Positions 46,351 to 54,996 of a DNA stretch of 64,000 nt are shown here, in pieces. The position numbers and the translations under genes are program-made. The number at the start of each line of letters is the position of its first letter. The first letter of the stretch is position 1. The stretch comes from Kordiimonas sp. SCSIO 12603 (GTDB lineage Bacteria; Pseudomonadota; Alphaproteobacteria; Sphingomonadales; Kordiimonadaceae). The notes under the pieces were generated by a model. It was not told the DNA's origin and ran no database searches. It worked only from the letters and a program-made list of their open reading frames with translations. The stretch is taken from positions 1,034,001 to 1,098,000 of the forward strand of contig NZ_CP073748.1 in the NCBI RefSeq assembly GCF_024398035.1. Reading direction: 5' to 3'.

Positions 46351-46989
46351 TTAGGCAGCGTTTGCTACTTCAACGAATGCAGATACGACTTCTTCATAAT
46401 TTTCAGCAAGGGCTGCAATTTCTGTTGCAACACTTGTTAATAATGAGCGGGAAGAGAGTGCGCCAAACAATTCGTAATAGTCCTGACCGTTAATCGTTGT
46501 AATGCCAATTGTGCTGAGAGGCAGATATTTGTGTGCTTTCAGAAGTTGTTCGTTCAAAGCGGTTTGGTCTGCAACGTCTGCGATTGGGCAAATCAGGAGC
46601 GAAACAAGAATTTGTTCGCCGTGGACTGCCATGATAGCTGTGCGGTCTAGGTCAGTGTATGTAATTTCAATAGAAGGGTTCATACCTTCCACGAGCTTGA
46701 GGCTGATCGCGTCCTGATCGAATAAATCAGAAGAGCTGAGTTCTTCGAAAAGTGCTTTGGCTGTCCATGGTGATACATCAGTCATGAAGTTAGATCCCTT
46801 GCTTGTCATCATTTCTTGCGTAAGTGTATGGGGTGGGAAAACACAGATGGCAGAACCTTCTCTTAGGGCTGGTTCCGTATCTTTTAGTTGCTTTTTCATG
46901 CGCTCAGGCACATATACTTCTACTTTATGAAGGTTTTTCTCCTTCATAAGTTGCCTTCTGCGTGTAGCTGCATTTGTCTTTGCGGGCAT
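46351..46989 (-). CDS. DUF2170 protein (YjfI type) with basic N-terminal extension
   Basis: A 212-residue protein from the ATG at 46989, which has AAGG upstream. Residues about 8-45 are strongly basic (TRRRQLMKEKNLHKVEVYVP), resembling a short ribbon-helix-helix-type DNA-binding segment. The rest is a DUF2170 domain, including VLISLLICPIA-like strands and a Leu/Ala-rich C-terminal helix. E. coli YjfI is the first gene of the yjfIJKLMC set. The arrangement suggests a regulator or adaptor for the PspA-like protein downstream, which is an inference. The longer start at 47016 is less likely. Confidence 0.8.
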   Translation of the reverse strand: MPAKTNAATRRRQLMKEKNLHKVEVYVPERMKKQLKDTEPALREGSAICVFPPHTLTQEMMTSKGSNFMTDVSPWTAKALFEELSSSDLFDQDAISLKLVEGMNPSIEITYTDLDRTAIMAVHGEQILVSLLICPIADVADQTALNEQLLKAHKYLPLSTIGITTINGQDYYELFGALSSRSLLTSVATEIAALAENYEEVVSAFVEVANAA

Positions 46990-47129
46990 CTGCCTTTTCT
47001 TCCGATATCTTTTCAATTTGTGATCGATAAATTGAAAATAATGTTCGCGAACCCCTTTCGCGAATTAAATATATGTGTTAAGCGGTAATTGTGCAACCCT
47101 AAATGGGTTATTTTTTCGGGGAGGAAATT

Positions 47130-48167
47130 GTGTCCGCACTTGGGGTGCTTTTTTCAAAGATTTATTTAAAGTGCGTTGAGCTCGATTGGTCTGTTCTCGC
47201 GCTTGTTGCCGTGCTTCATTATATGGCTAGTTATTTCGGTTTTATGATGCTGGGCGAGGCCGGCTTGTTGGCTGATGGCGTGTTTGCTTACTATTATTTC
47301 ACCACTGTTTCGACAGTGGGGTACGGCGATTACAGCCCTGTTTCTGAGAGTGGCCGGCTATTCTTTATTCTATTCATGCTGCCAGGTGGTTTAACTATTT
47401 TTACCGTTGTTCTTGGTAAGGCTGTGAGTGGGTTTTCTCAATATTTTAAAAAAAAGGCGAACGGCATGGGTGATTACTCAAAGCTTGAAGGCGCTACTGT
47501 TATTGTGGGCTATCACCCTCAGCGTACCCGTAAAATGGTGGCGGAAATTAAGGCTGGTTCAAATGGTGATGATACGCCACTTGTTCTTATAAGTAAGAAA
47601 GATGTGCCAAGTAATCCTGATTGGCGATTTATCAAAACGGAAAGCCTATCAAGTTTTGATGATCTCAAGCGTGCTGCAGTAGAATATGCCGCCCGTGTTA
47701 TCGTTTATGCAGATACCGATGATCTTACGCTTGCTGCGGTACTTGCGGTGCGAGCACTGAATAAAGACGCACATGTAGTGTGTTTCTTTTCAAGTGCTGA
47801 GAAAGCGCAGCTGTTGGGTAGTAACTGTGATGCAGAGATCGTGGTTTCTTCCAGTGTGGAAATGGTTGCACGCGAACTTACAGATCCTGGTTCAAACGCG
47901 TTTTTATCGGATTTGATGTCAGCGCAGAGCGGCGTGGCAGCATTTCGAATGGATGTACCTGAAGGAGAAGCAGGTATTTCAAGAACGCAACTTTCAAAGG
48001 AATTAATTGAAAAGGCAGGAGCTACACTGATTTCTGTGAAGCCAAAAGAAGTTGCACAACCAATTTACGATCCCAGATCTATAAAAGAATTACATGCTGG
48101 CGATACTTTCTTTTACATCGCTGACAAACGATTAGATCCTAACGATATTAATTGGCGAGGAGCATAA
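47130..48167 (+). CDS. Two-TM potassium channel with TrkA-N (RCK) domain
   Basis: The 345-residue protein has TM1 at about residues 20-42, a pore loop with the potassium selectivity filter TVGYGD (62-67) and TM2 at about 74-100. A cytosolic RCK/TrkA-N domain follows (from VIVGYHPQRT), ending in a TrkA-C-like portion. I chose the GTG at 47130, preceded by GGGGAGG, over the ATG at 47103. It leads the rightward half of the divergent stress locus and is followed one base later by the DUF2491 gene. A K+ channel in a yjf-type set is not found in E. coli. Confidence 0.9.
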   Translation: MSALGVLFSKIYLKCVELDWSVLALVAVLHYMASYFGFMMLGEAGLLADGVFAYYYFTTVSTVGYGDYSPVSESGRLFFILFMLPGGLTIFTVVLGKAVSGFSQYFKKKANGMGDYSKLEGATVIVGYHPQRTRKMVAEIKAGSNGDDTPLVLISKKDVPSNPDWRFIKTESLSSFDDLKRAAVEYAARVIVYADTDDLTLAAVLAVRALNKDAHVVCFFSSAEKAQLLGSNCDAEIVVSSSVEMVARELTDPGSNAFLSDLMSAQSGVAAFRMDVPEGEAGISRTQLSKELIEKAGATLISVKPKEVAQPIYDPRSIKELHAGDTFFYIADKRLDPNDINWRGA

Positions 48168-48168
48168 A

Positions 48169-48807
48169 ATGGGGTTGTTTGATTTTTTCAAAAACAAAAA
48201 AGACGAGATGAAAGAACCTGTGTTGCCGGTTATTCACGATATTTCCTTTGGTCGCACAGTAGTGATTGATCCTTTGGCGATTTCTCTTCTGGGCGCGGAT
48301 CACCGAATGAAATTATCTACACCTTCATTAACGATAACGGGGCAAGGCACGGTACCATTTGAAGACGGCGTATGGTTACACCGTTTTTATACGGATAATC
48401 ATGAATTACTTCAGATCATGGGTGGTGATGGCAAGCATGATTTTGGCGTGCAGCAAATCAGCCTGTTTAGTGTTTACGACAGTATTGAACCTGCAAATGA
48501 AGCGGCGCTTGAGGCAGAAATTGCAAAGTTGAAAGCGGATACCTACACACTGGATGGTGTTGAATATAAGCGTGTTTGGTTTGATGGGGATGGCCCGACA
48601 GAGCCTGTACAGTTTCATGAAACTGTTTATCTGGATGAAGGTGGTGCGGAAAATTATGGGATTCAACAGCAATGCATGTTGTTTGGTCGCGAAGTGGATG
48701 GGCAAGAAGAAAGCTTGCTTGTAACACATGAAAAAACAGATCAAGGGGATGAGAGCGTGACGTTGATGGTCGGCGCCGTTCTTTCTCCTAATGATATTTC
48801 AATCTAG
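48169..48807 (+). CDS. DUF2491 protein (YjfK type)
   Basis: A 212-residue soluble protein. It opens with MGLFDFFKNKK, a short amphipathic start, followed by a beta-rich body typical of DUF2491/YjfK. The function is unknown. GAGGAG precedes the ATG. The gene begins one base after the channel stop and 17 bases before the DUF350 gene, so translation is likely coupled. Membrane association through the N-terminal helix is plausible. Confidence 0.82.
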   Translation: MGLFDFFKNKKDEMKEPVLPVIHDISFGRTVVIDPLAISLLGADHRMKLSTPSLTITGQGTVPFEDGVWLHRFYTDNHELLQIMGGDGKHDFGVQQISLFSVYDSIEPANEAALEAEIAKLKADTYTLDGVEYKRVWFDGDGPTEPVQFHETVYLDEGGAENYGIQQQCMLFGREVDGQEESLLVTHEKTDQGDESVTLMVGAVLSPNDISI

Positions 48808-48824
48808 GGAAAGTAACGAGGTAA

Positions 48825-49244
48825 ATGATGATGGATGTAATCTATGATTCAGTTGAGGGGGTGCTCCCGTTTCTAATGTATTTCGGTGCAGCAATTGTGG
48901 CGTTAGCTGCTTTTGCACGGATATATAGCTGGGTAACTCCTTATGATGAAGTTGAGCTTATTAAGAATAATAATCCGGCAGCTGCTACAACATTTGTGGG
49001 TGCAATGCTGGGGTTTGGTATCCCGGTTTATAGCGCGCTTGATAACTCGTTAAGTCTGATTGATTTTGCGGTTTGGGCCACCATTGCGCTGGTTGTTCAG
49101 GTATTAACGTTCGTTCTGCTGCGTAAGCTTGTGTATCCAAAACTTGTTGAACGTATTGAGCAAGGTGAAATCGCTGCCGCTATTAAAATTGCAGGTGTTT
49201 CAATTGTTGTTGGCCTGATTAATGCGGGCAGCATGACATATTAA
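48825..49244 (+). CDS. DUF350 membrane protein (YjfL type)
   Basis: A 139-residue integral membrane protein with about four hydrophobic segments (near residues 13-33, 50-72, 78-98 and 112-135). This is the DUF350 layout, with KNNNPAAATTFVGAMLGFGIP as the recognisable core. The function is unknown; the family recurs beside PspA homologues and GSP-synthetase-like ligases. Three in-frame ATGs open the gene, after AACGAGGTAA. Confidence 0.85.
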   Translation: MMMDVIYDSVEGVLPFLMYFGAAIVALAAFARIYSWVTPYDEVELIKNNNPAAATTFVGAMLGFGIPVYSALDNSLSLIDFAVWATIALVVQVLTFVLLRKLVYPKLVERIEQGEIAAAIKIAGVSIVVGLINAGSMTY

Positions 49245-49254
49245 GAGGTGAATT

Positions 49255-49857
49255 ATGAAGAGAGCTAAAAAACTTTCCCTCACCTTGATGGCCGTTGGTA
49301 GTGCTACAACGCTTGCAGCCTGTGGTGATGGCGATAAACGGGAAGAGGTTGAATCCTATAAAGACCTTGAGAGTTGCCTTTCTGCTGGAGTGTTCAGCGA
49401 TCAGCAGTGCGAGGATGCTTACGATAAGGCAAAGGAAACTCATGATAGCAGTGCGCCGCGTTATGATAAGGTCGGTCTGTGTGAAGAGCAATTTGGTGTA
49501 GGGCAGTGTGAGCAACGTACAAATCATAATGGCGGGTCGTTCTGGTCACCATTTTTTACCGGCTATATTATTTCCAGCTTGTTAAACCAACCTTCCTATG
49601 GTGGCGGTTATTATTCTACACCTTATTATCAAACACGCTATGGCCGTAGGGCTACGTGGAACGGTGACTATATTAAAACCTATAGGGATTCGAATGGCCG
49701 TATCCAACACCGTGTGAATAAGGAATCGTTCCAGAAACCGAAACCAGCAAAAGTATTGAACCGCACAGCAGTGATTTCCCGTGGTGGGTTTGGCACTCGT
49801 CCAAAGGCCAGAGCTTCAAAAAGCCGAAGTCGAGGTGGTCGCAGTTGGGGTGGTTAA
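49255..49857 (+). CDS. DUF1190 lipoprotein (YjfM type)
   Basis: A 200-residue exported lipoprotein with lipobox TLAAC (Cys about 21). A conserved cysteine-containing region (ESCLSAGVFSDQQCEDAYDKA) is followed by a low-complexity Gly/Tyr/Ser-rich middle and a basic Arg/Gly-rich tail ending SRGGRSWGG. This fits DUF1190/YgiB-like lipoproteins, whose function is unknown. It is the last gene of the rightward operon, with a strong terminator 13 bases after it. Confidence 0.85.
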   Translation: MKRAKKLSLTLMAVGSATTLAACGDGDKREEVESYKDLESCLSAGVFSDQQCEDAYDKAKETHDSSAPRYDKVGLCEEQFGVGQCEQRTNHNGGSFWSPFFTGYIISSLLNQPSYGGGYYSTPYYQTRYGRRATWNGDYIKTYRDSNGRIQHRVNKESFQKPKPAKVLNRTAVISRGGFGTRPKARASKSRSRGGRSWGG

Positions 49858-49870
49858 TATCCTGATTAAG

Positions 49871-49898
49871 AAAAGGCAGCTTAAGCTGCCTTTTTTAT
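49871..49898. terminator. Terminator between the DUF1190 and TPP-enzyme genes
   Basis: A perfect 10-bp stem (AAAAGGCAGC and GCTGCCTTTT, loop TTAA) with T-runs on both strands. It likely serves both convergent transcripts. Confidence 0.92.
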
Positions 49899-49900
49899 TG

Positions 49901-51556
49901 TTAAATCTGCCTGAGGGAACTGATAGTTGCGGTGGGTGCAATGGCTTCGGGATCTACCATCACTTCAATAAGAGCTGGCTTGCCGGATGCCTGTGCAGCT
50001 TTCAGCGCTGGCGCAAAATCTTCAGTTTTTTCAACACGAACGGCGTGAAAGCCGTAGCTTTCAGCCATAGGCACAAAATCAGGGTTAGTAAGCTCTGTGC
50101 CTGAAATACGCTCAGGATAATTTTTTTCCTGATGCATACGAATAGTGCCAAACATGCTGTTATTGAACACGAGGAAAATCACATTCGCCCCATAACGAGC
50201 AGCTGTTGCAAGCTCCATCACACTCATCATGAAGCAGCCATCGCCTGCACAGCAAACCACTGTTTTTTCCGGTGAAATGATTTTGGCTGCGATGGCCGCA
50301 GGCACACCGTATCCCATAGCGCCAGATGTGGGCGCTAATTGGGTTGGGAACCCTCTATACTGATAAAAGCGGTGGAGCCAACTGGCGTAATTACCAGCAC
50401 CATTACAGAAGATAGTATCGGCAGGTAAATCTTCACGCATATGAGCATAAAGTTCAGCTAGCTGCACATCCCCCGGATTTGGGAGTGGCTTTTGCCATTC
50501 TGTATATTCGTTTTTTGCATCTATCACATGATCTGCCCAATTTGTGCTACTGATGTCCCAGTCTTTGATAAGGGAGAGCAGTGTTGTTGGTGTGGCATTG
50601 ATCGCGAGATCAGGTTGGTAAACGCGGCCAAGTTCTTCTGCACCTTGATGCATGTGAATAAGAGTTTGTTCAGGAACAGGGGCTGATATCCGGCCATAAC
50701 CGTCTGTTGTCATTTCCCCTAAGCGAGGGCCAAGGGCTAGAATGACATCAGCGTCCTGCATGCGTTTTACAAGTTTTGGATTTGCGCCGATCCCCATATC
50801 TCCCACATAATTAGGGTGACGATTGTCCATTCTGTCCTGACAGCGGAAGGACGCGGCGACAGGTAAGTTATTCTTTTCTGCAAATTTTTGCAGCATATCA
50901 ACAGCTTCAGCTGACCATCCACTGCCGCCTGCAAGTACAAAGGGACGTTTCGCGTTCTGGAGCATGGATTTCATGTTTTCCAGATCAGCGGCTCCAGGGT
51001 GTGCAGTGGCTGCGGTGTATGGCACTGTTTTCTGAGGTGCACATAGTTGACGTAGCATGTCTTCTGGAAGGGCTAGTGCAACAGGGCCGGGTCTGCCTGA
51101 CGTGGCAACCCTGAATGCGCGGCCAATATATTCGGAAATACGCGAGGCATCATTAATTTCCGCAGTCCACTTGGTTACTTCAGAAAGGAACCTACGGTAA
51201 TCGATTTCCTGAAAAGCTTCTCGCTCTACCTGATCAGCAGCAACCTGCCCAATGAGCATAATCATGGGGGTGCTGTCTTGAAAAGCGGTGTGAAGGCCAA
51301 TTGAAGCATGGGTGGCGCCAGGGCCGCGCGTTACGAAACAAATGCCGGGCTTGCCTGTCATTTTACCATAAGCTTCGGCCATGTTGGCTGCGCCTGCTTC
51401 GTGGCGGCAGGTAATAAAACGCAGTTTATCTTCGGTATCATGTAGGGCATCAAGAGCGGCAAGGTAGCTTTCACCCGGAACTCCAAACGCGATGTCTGCA
51501 CCGTTTGCAATAAGTGCATCAATTAAGGCTACGCCGCCAGAAACTTGGTCCGCCAC
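49901..51556 (-). CDS. Thiamine-diphosphate-dependent enzyme, acetolactate-synthase-like
   Basis: The 551-residue protein has the three-domain layout of the POX/ALS family. The catalytic Glu is E29 in FGVPGES. The phosphate/PYR domain comes first, and the C-terminal PP domain has the TPP motif GDGCFMM followed by VFNNSMFG. No regulatory ilvN-type subunit is adjacent, so an anabolic acetolactate synthase role is doubtful. Catabolic ALS, an oxalyl-CoA-type or a benzoylformate-type decarboxylase are alternatives. It is single-gene by position, between a terminator and a divergent hydrolase gene. Confidence 0.85.
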   Translation of the reverse strand: MADQVSGGVALIDALIANGADIAFGVPGESYLAALDALHDTEDKLRFITCRHEAGAANMAEAYGKMTGKPGICFVTRGPGATHASIGLHTAFQDSTPMIMLIGQVAADQVEREAFQEIDYRRFLSEVTKWTAEINDASRISEYIGRAFRVATSGRPGPVALALPEDMLRQLCAPQKTVPYTAATAHPGAADLENMKSMLQNAKRPFVLAGGSGWSAEAVDMLQKFAEKNNLPVAASFRCQDRMDNRHPNYVGDMGIGANPKLVKRMQDADVILALGPRLGEMTTDGYGRISAPVPEQTLIHMHQGAEELGRVYQPDLAINATPTTLLSLIKDWDISSTNWADHVIDAKNEYTEWQKPLPNPGDVQLAELYAHMREDLPADTIFCNGAGNYASWLHRFYQYRGFPTQLAPTSGAMGYGVPAAIAAKIISPEKTVVCCAGDGCFMMSVMELATAARYGANVIFLVFNNSMFGTIRMHQEKNYPERISGTELTNPDFVPMAESYGFHAVRVEKTEDFAPALKAAQASGKPALIEVMVDPEAIAPTATISSLRQI

Positions 51557-51783
51557 AATTATCCTCCCCAGGCTGCAACGCTTCGAAAGATCGTAGGCTG
51601 GCCCAAAAAAAAATCAAATGGAACTAAAAGTTTGAAAATTATTATTTTTCACAGGATCAAACCTGCTGTGGTATGAGATTTGGGGTACCTTCACCAAGCT
51701 GTGAATAATGGTTACTGTTTCATGGGAAATATATGTCGCATATGGTTTAGGGAACTCGAATTGTTATTCAGTATGAGGGTAGA

Positions 51784-52716
51784 GTGTCGGAACTAAATAC
51801 CAGCAATAAGCCACCGGCTGTCGCAAGTCCGTTAGTGGCAAAAGAGCTGCGTAAACACGCGGAATATGGTTTGATCAGACAGGTGGCGGACGGCATTTTG
51901 TGCGTGCTTGCAGATAATCCAAAAGATTATACCGGACCCGGAACAAACACATATGTGATTGGTGAAGAGGCTGTGTGGATACTTGATCCAGGCCCAAATA
52001 GCCAAAAGCATATTGATGCGGTTTTGGCAGCGGTGAACGGGCGCGGTGTTGAAGGTATTCTTGTTACCCACACACATTTGGACCATAGTCCAGCGGCTAA
52101 TCCACTGAAAGAAATTACCGGGGCAAAAACATATGGCTTTGGTGCGCTCTCTAAAGATATTCTTGCGCTGACTGATGAAGATATTGACGAAGATTTCGTT
52201 CCTGATGAGGCGCTTTCACACGGCCAGATGTTGGGTGAAGGCGATTACCGTATTGAAGCACTTCACACGCCGGGGCACTTCCCAAACCATATGTGTTACC
52301 GTTTGTGGAATAAGGATGTTCTCTTTTCCGGTGATCATGTAATGGGCTGGTCAACAACTGTCGTTGTACCGCCTCTTGGGCACCTTGGTGAATACCTACA
52401 GAGCCTGAATGTGTTGGAAGCCTGTGAAGCGTCCTTGATGCTACCCAGCCATGGTGATCCTGTTGATAATCCGAATGGTCGTATACACGAAGTGCGCGAA
52501 CACCGTATGATGCGGCATGCACAGGTAGCGGATTGTATGGCCGAAGGCCTTAAGTGCCCAGAAAAGATCGTTGAAAAATTGTATGTGGATCTTACGCCTC
52601 GTCTGATTGAAGCGGCAAAAGGATGCGTTCAAGCTCATATTGAACTGCTTGAAGAAGAAGCCACAATGAGAGCACCAGTGAAAGAGTCTTTTGCATTTGA
52701 TGTTGTTGCCCCTTAA
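51784..52716 (+). CDS. Metallo-beta-lactamase-fold hydrolase (LACTB2-like)
   Basis: The 310-residue enzyme has the binuclear zinc motif THTHLDH (H96, H98, D100, H101). Further metal ligands lie in EALHTPGHFPNHMCY and in FSGDHVMGW, and in PSHGDP. A C-terminal helical extension resembles the LACTB2 nuclease/hydrolase group. The natural substrate is unknown. The start is a GTG with GAGGG upstream. The YheT-type gene follows 31 bases later and may be co-transcribed. Confidence 0.88.
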   Translation: MSELNTSNKPPAVASPLVAKELRKHAEYGLIRQVADGILCVLADNPKDYTGPGTNTYVIGEEAVWILDPGPNSQKHIDAVLAAVNGRGVEGILVTHTHLDHSPAANPLKEITGAKTYGFGALSKDILALTDEDIDEDFVPDEALSHGQMLGEGDYRIEALHTPGHFPNHMCYRLWNKDVLFSGDHVMGWSTTVVVPPLGHLGEYLQSLNVLEACEASLMLPSHGDPVDNPNGRIHEVREHRMMRHAQVADCMAEGLKCPEKIVEKLYVDLTPRLIEAAKGCVQAHIELLEEEATMRAPVKESFAFDVVAP

Positions 52717-52747
52717 ATAAAGCGTGTAGCTTTTAAGGGAAAACAGA

Positions 52748-53746
52748 GTGCAGATTGTTGGCGCCGGTTTACAGGCATTTCTAAAAGAACAGGGCGGTGA
52801 TCTATTGCCGCCTTTCAAACAGCGTTTCCCATGGTTGGGGGCTGATCTTCAAACCGTCCGTAATAGCTTTTCTCGTAATAAGCCTGTAGTTGAGATGCAT
52901 AACCGCCTTTATGCACCGCTTGAAAGTGGAGAGGCCATAAGTGTTGCGGTTACAGAGCCTCAAATACCTTCAGTGCAAAAATCTTTAGTATTAATCCACG
53001 GTTTGGGTGGGAACGAAGATAGCCACTATATGAAAGAGACGGCTCTAGCTTTCTCTCAGCTTGGCTGGCATGTATTCCGTATGAATGCTCGGGGTGTTGG
53101 GCCCTCTCGGGAAACTTCAAAACCTCCCTATAGTGCGGGGTTAACAAAAGATCTTAGGTCTGTTCTTGCTGCGGTTCATAAGCATCATCCTGAGAATAAG
53201 ATTTATGCTATGGGTTTTTCGCTTGGTGGGCAGTTGCTGCTGCGGACCTTAGGTGAAGGCGAATTGCCTGTTGATTTAATTGCTGGTGTATCTGTATCTG
53301 CACCCCTTGATCTGTCAGCCAGTCAGCAAAAACTGGAGCGCCGCAGAAACGGTGTTTATGTGGATTATCTCGTTAAGAATATGCGAGCTGACCTGGAAGG
53401 TACAAAATCGCCAACGCATGATATTGCTCTTGAGGATATTAAAACTATCCGAGGGTTTGACGAATATATCATTGGCCCATATTTCGGCTTTAAAGGGGCT
53501 GATGATTATTATTCGGGTATTTCCTGTAAATCAGTTATCGCAGATATTAAACAACCTGTTCTAGCTATTCATAGCGCCGATGACCCTTGGATACCTGTTG
53601 AAGATTATAGAGATGCCAATTGGCCATCTGATGTAGCAGCCGGGGCCGTCGTGCTTCCGAAAGGAGGGCACGTGGGTTTCCACTGTAAGTATGCTGACAT
53701 TCCCTGGTATATTGGTGCGGCGAAACAATTCTTTGAAGCGATTTAG
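52748..53746 (+). CDS. YheT-family alpha/beta hydrolase
   Basis: The 332-residue protein has the YheT N-terminal signature FKQRFPWLGADLQTVRNSF and oxyanion segment LVLIHGLGGNEDSHY. The nucleophile is S158 in GFSLGG. The acid is in HSADDPWIP, and the His is in KGGHVGFH. Hydrolases of this group act on esters or lipids; the substrate is uncertain. The start is a GTG with AAGGGA upstream. It is cytoplasmic, since no signal peptide is visible. Confidence 0.9.
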   Translation: MQIVGAGLQAFLKEQGGDLLPPFKQRFPWLGADLQTVRNSFSRNKPVVEMHNRLYAPLESGEAISVAVTEPQIPSVQKSLVLIHGLGGNEDSHYMKETALAFSQLGWHVFRMNARGVGPSRETSKPPYSAGLTKDLRSVLAAVHKHHPENKIYAMGFSLGGQLLLRTLGEGELPVDLIAGVSVSAPLDLSASQQKLERRRNGVYVDYLVKNMRADLEGTKSPTHDIALEDIKTIRGFDEYIIGPYFGFKGADDYYSGISCKSVIADIKQPVLAIHSADDPWIPVEDYRDANWPSDVAAGAVVLPKGGHVGFHCKYADIPWYIGAAKQFFEAI

Positions 53747-53769
53747 AAACAATTTTATTAAAATGATTC

Positions 53770-53784
53770 TATCTATGATAGATA
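53770..53784. repeat. Perfect 15-bp inverted repeat upstream of the DUF2336 genes
   Basis: TATCTAT-G-ATAGATA, in an AT-rich stretch 110 bases before the first DUF2336 gene. It could be an operator; no regulator is adjacent. Confidence 0.4.
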
Positions 53785-53893
53785 AAAATTTATCCATAAG
53801 TTGACTAATTAACAATCTTATCTGACTATTCTTTCTCTCATCGGGCAATTGAATCGGAATTAAAGTCACTTCAGGCGTAAGTGAAATAAACTG

Positions 53894-54859
53894 GTGAATG
53901 CGGGAAAGAATGCATTGGTAGATGTAGCGAAATTAGAGAAGATGCTTCTTGCCAAGCAGGTAGGCCAGTTCTTGTGTGGTGACCATAATGCTGAGGAACG
54001 CACAACTGTGGAAGCCGCTGCCCGTAAACTTGCCGAAGATGTTTGCCGATATGTGCGTGAAACTTTAGCTTTTGAACTTCGCAAGTGCGATGATTTAGCG
54101 CCGGATCTGGCTGAGAAAATTGCGCGGGATATTGAGCCGGTTTCCAGCCCGTTTTTAGAAGAAACCAATGCTTTTTCCACAGCAACACTTATTCGGTTAA
54201 TCCCCCAGTTAAAAGAATATGCCCGTGCAGCGATCGCGCGCCGGACAGACCTGAATGAGGATGTGCAGGAAGCGCTGATTAAGTCGTCTTCTGAACAAGG
54301 TGTTACCAACCTTGTCCGAAATGACAGAATAGAAATGCCTGAGAAAAACTGCAGCATCTTGGTGCGCAGATTTCAGGATAATGTGCGGGTGATGGATCAG
54401 TTCTCGGCTCGTAATGATTTACCGCTGATTATTATCGAAAAGATTGTGAATAAAGTCTCCACCCACTGTCGGAATATGCTTGTTGAAACATATTCTATTC
54501 AGAATGTGGTGGCGGATGAGTTGGCTGAAAATACTCAGTTTGAAGCTATGTGGCAGAAAGTAGCCGGGGCTACAGCAAGCCAGATCCACGGCTATGTAAC
54601 AGATTTAAGAGATGAAAGACGGCTTAATCATCCACTGACTATCAAAGTGGCAAATCGCGGGTGTTTAACATTCCTTGAAAGCGCACTTGCGCTTGAAGCG
54701 GGTTTGCCAACTGGGCGGGTGAAGGAAATGCTCAGTCTTGAAGATCAAGCTGCATTTGTTCGTCTGATGCAGATGGCAAATGTTGATAAGAAGTATGCAC
54801 CTCAATACTTGAAGATTGCGAAGGCAAACTATTTGCCGGAAGGTAAAAAAGCGGCATAA
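53894..54859 (+). CDS. DUF2336-family protein, copy 1
   Basis: A 321-residue, mostly helical, HEAT-like cytoplasmic protein. The DUF2336 family is largely alphaproteobacterial and of unknown function, with suspected links to signalling or motility. Conserved segments shared with the next gene are LEKMLLAKQVGQFL, VRETLAFELR and NRGCLTFLESALALE. The GTG start at 53894 aligns with the ATG of copy 2; the ribosome site is weak. Two such genes in tandem point to a local duplication. Confidence 0.85.
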   Translation: MNAGKNALVDVAKLEKMLLAKQVGQFLCGDHNAEERTTVEAAARKLAEDVCRYVRETLAFELRKCDDLAPDLAEKIARDIEPVSSPFLEETNAFSTATLIRLIPQLKEYARAAIARRTDLNEDVQEALIKSSSEQGVTNLVRNDRIEMPEKNCSILVRRFQDNVRVMDQFSARNDLPLIIIEKIVNKVSTHCRNMLVETYSIQNVVADELAENTQFEAMWQKVAGATASQIHGYVTDLRDERRLNHPLTIKVANRGCLTFLESALALEAGLPTGRVKEMLSLEDQAAFVRLMQMANVDKKYAPQYLKIAKANYLPEGKKAA

Positions 54860-54996
54860 CTTTATACTGTGTAAGGGTTTGAAGTGTAAAACTGGATAGA
54901 GAAAAATTTTATCCAATGATTCAGCTTTTATAAAGTTAAAGAATGCCATACTTTGTTTCGGAACATTGAATGTTCCGGATGTTTTGGAGCGGGTTA

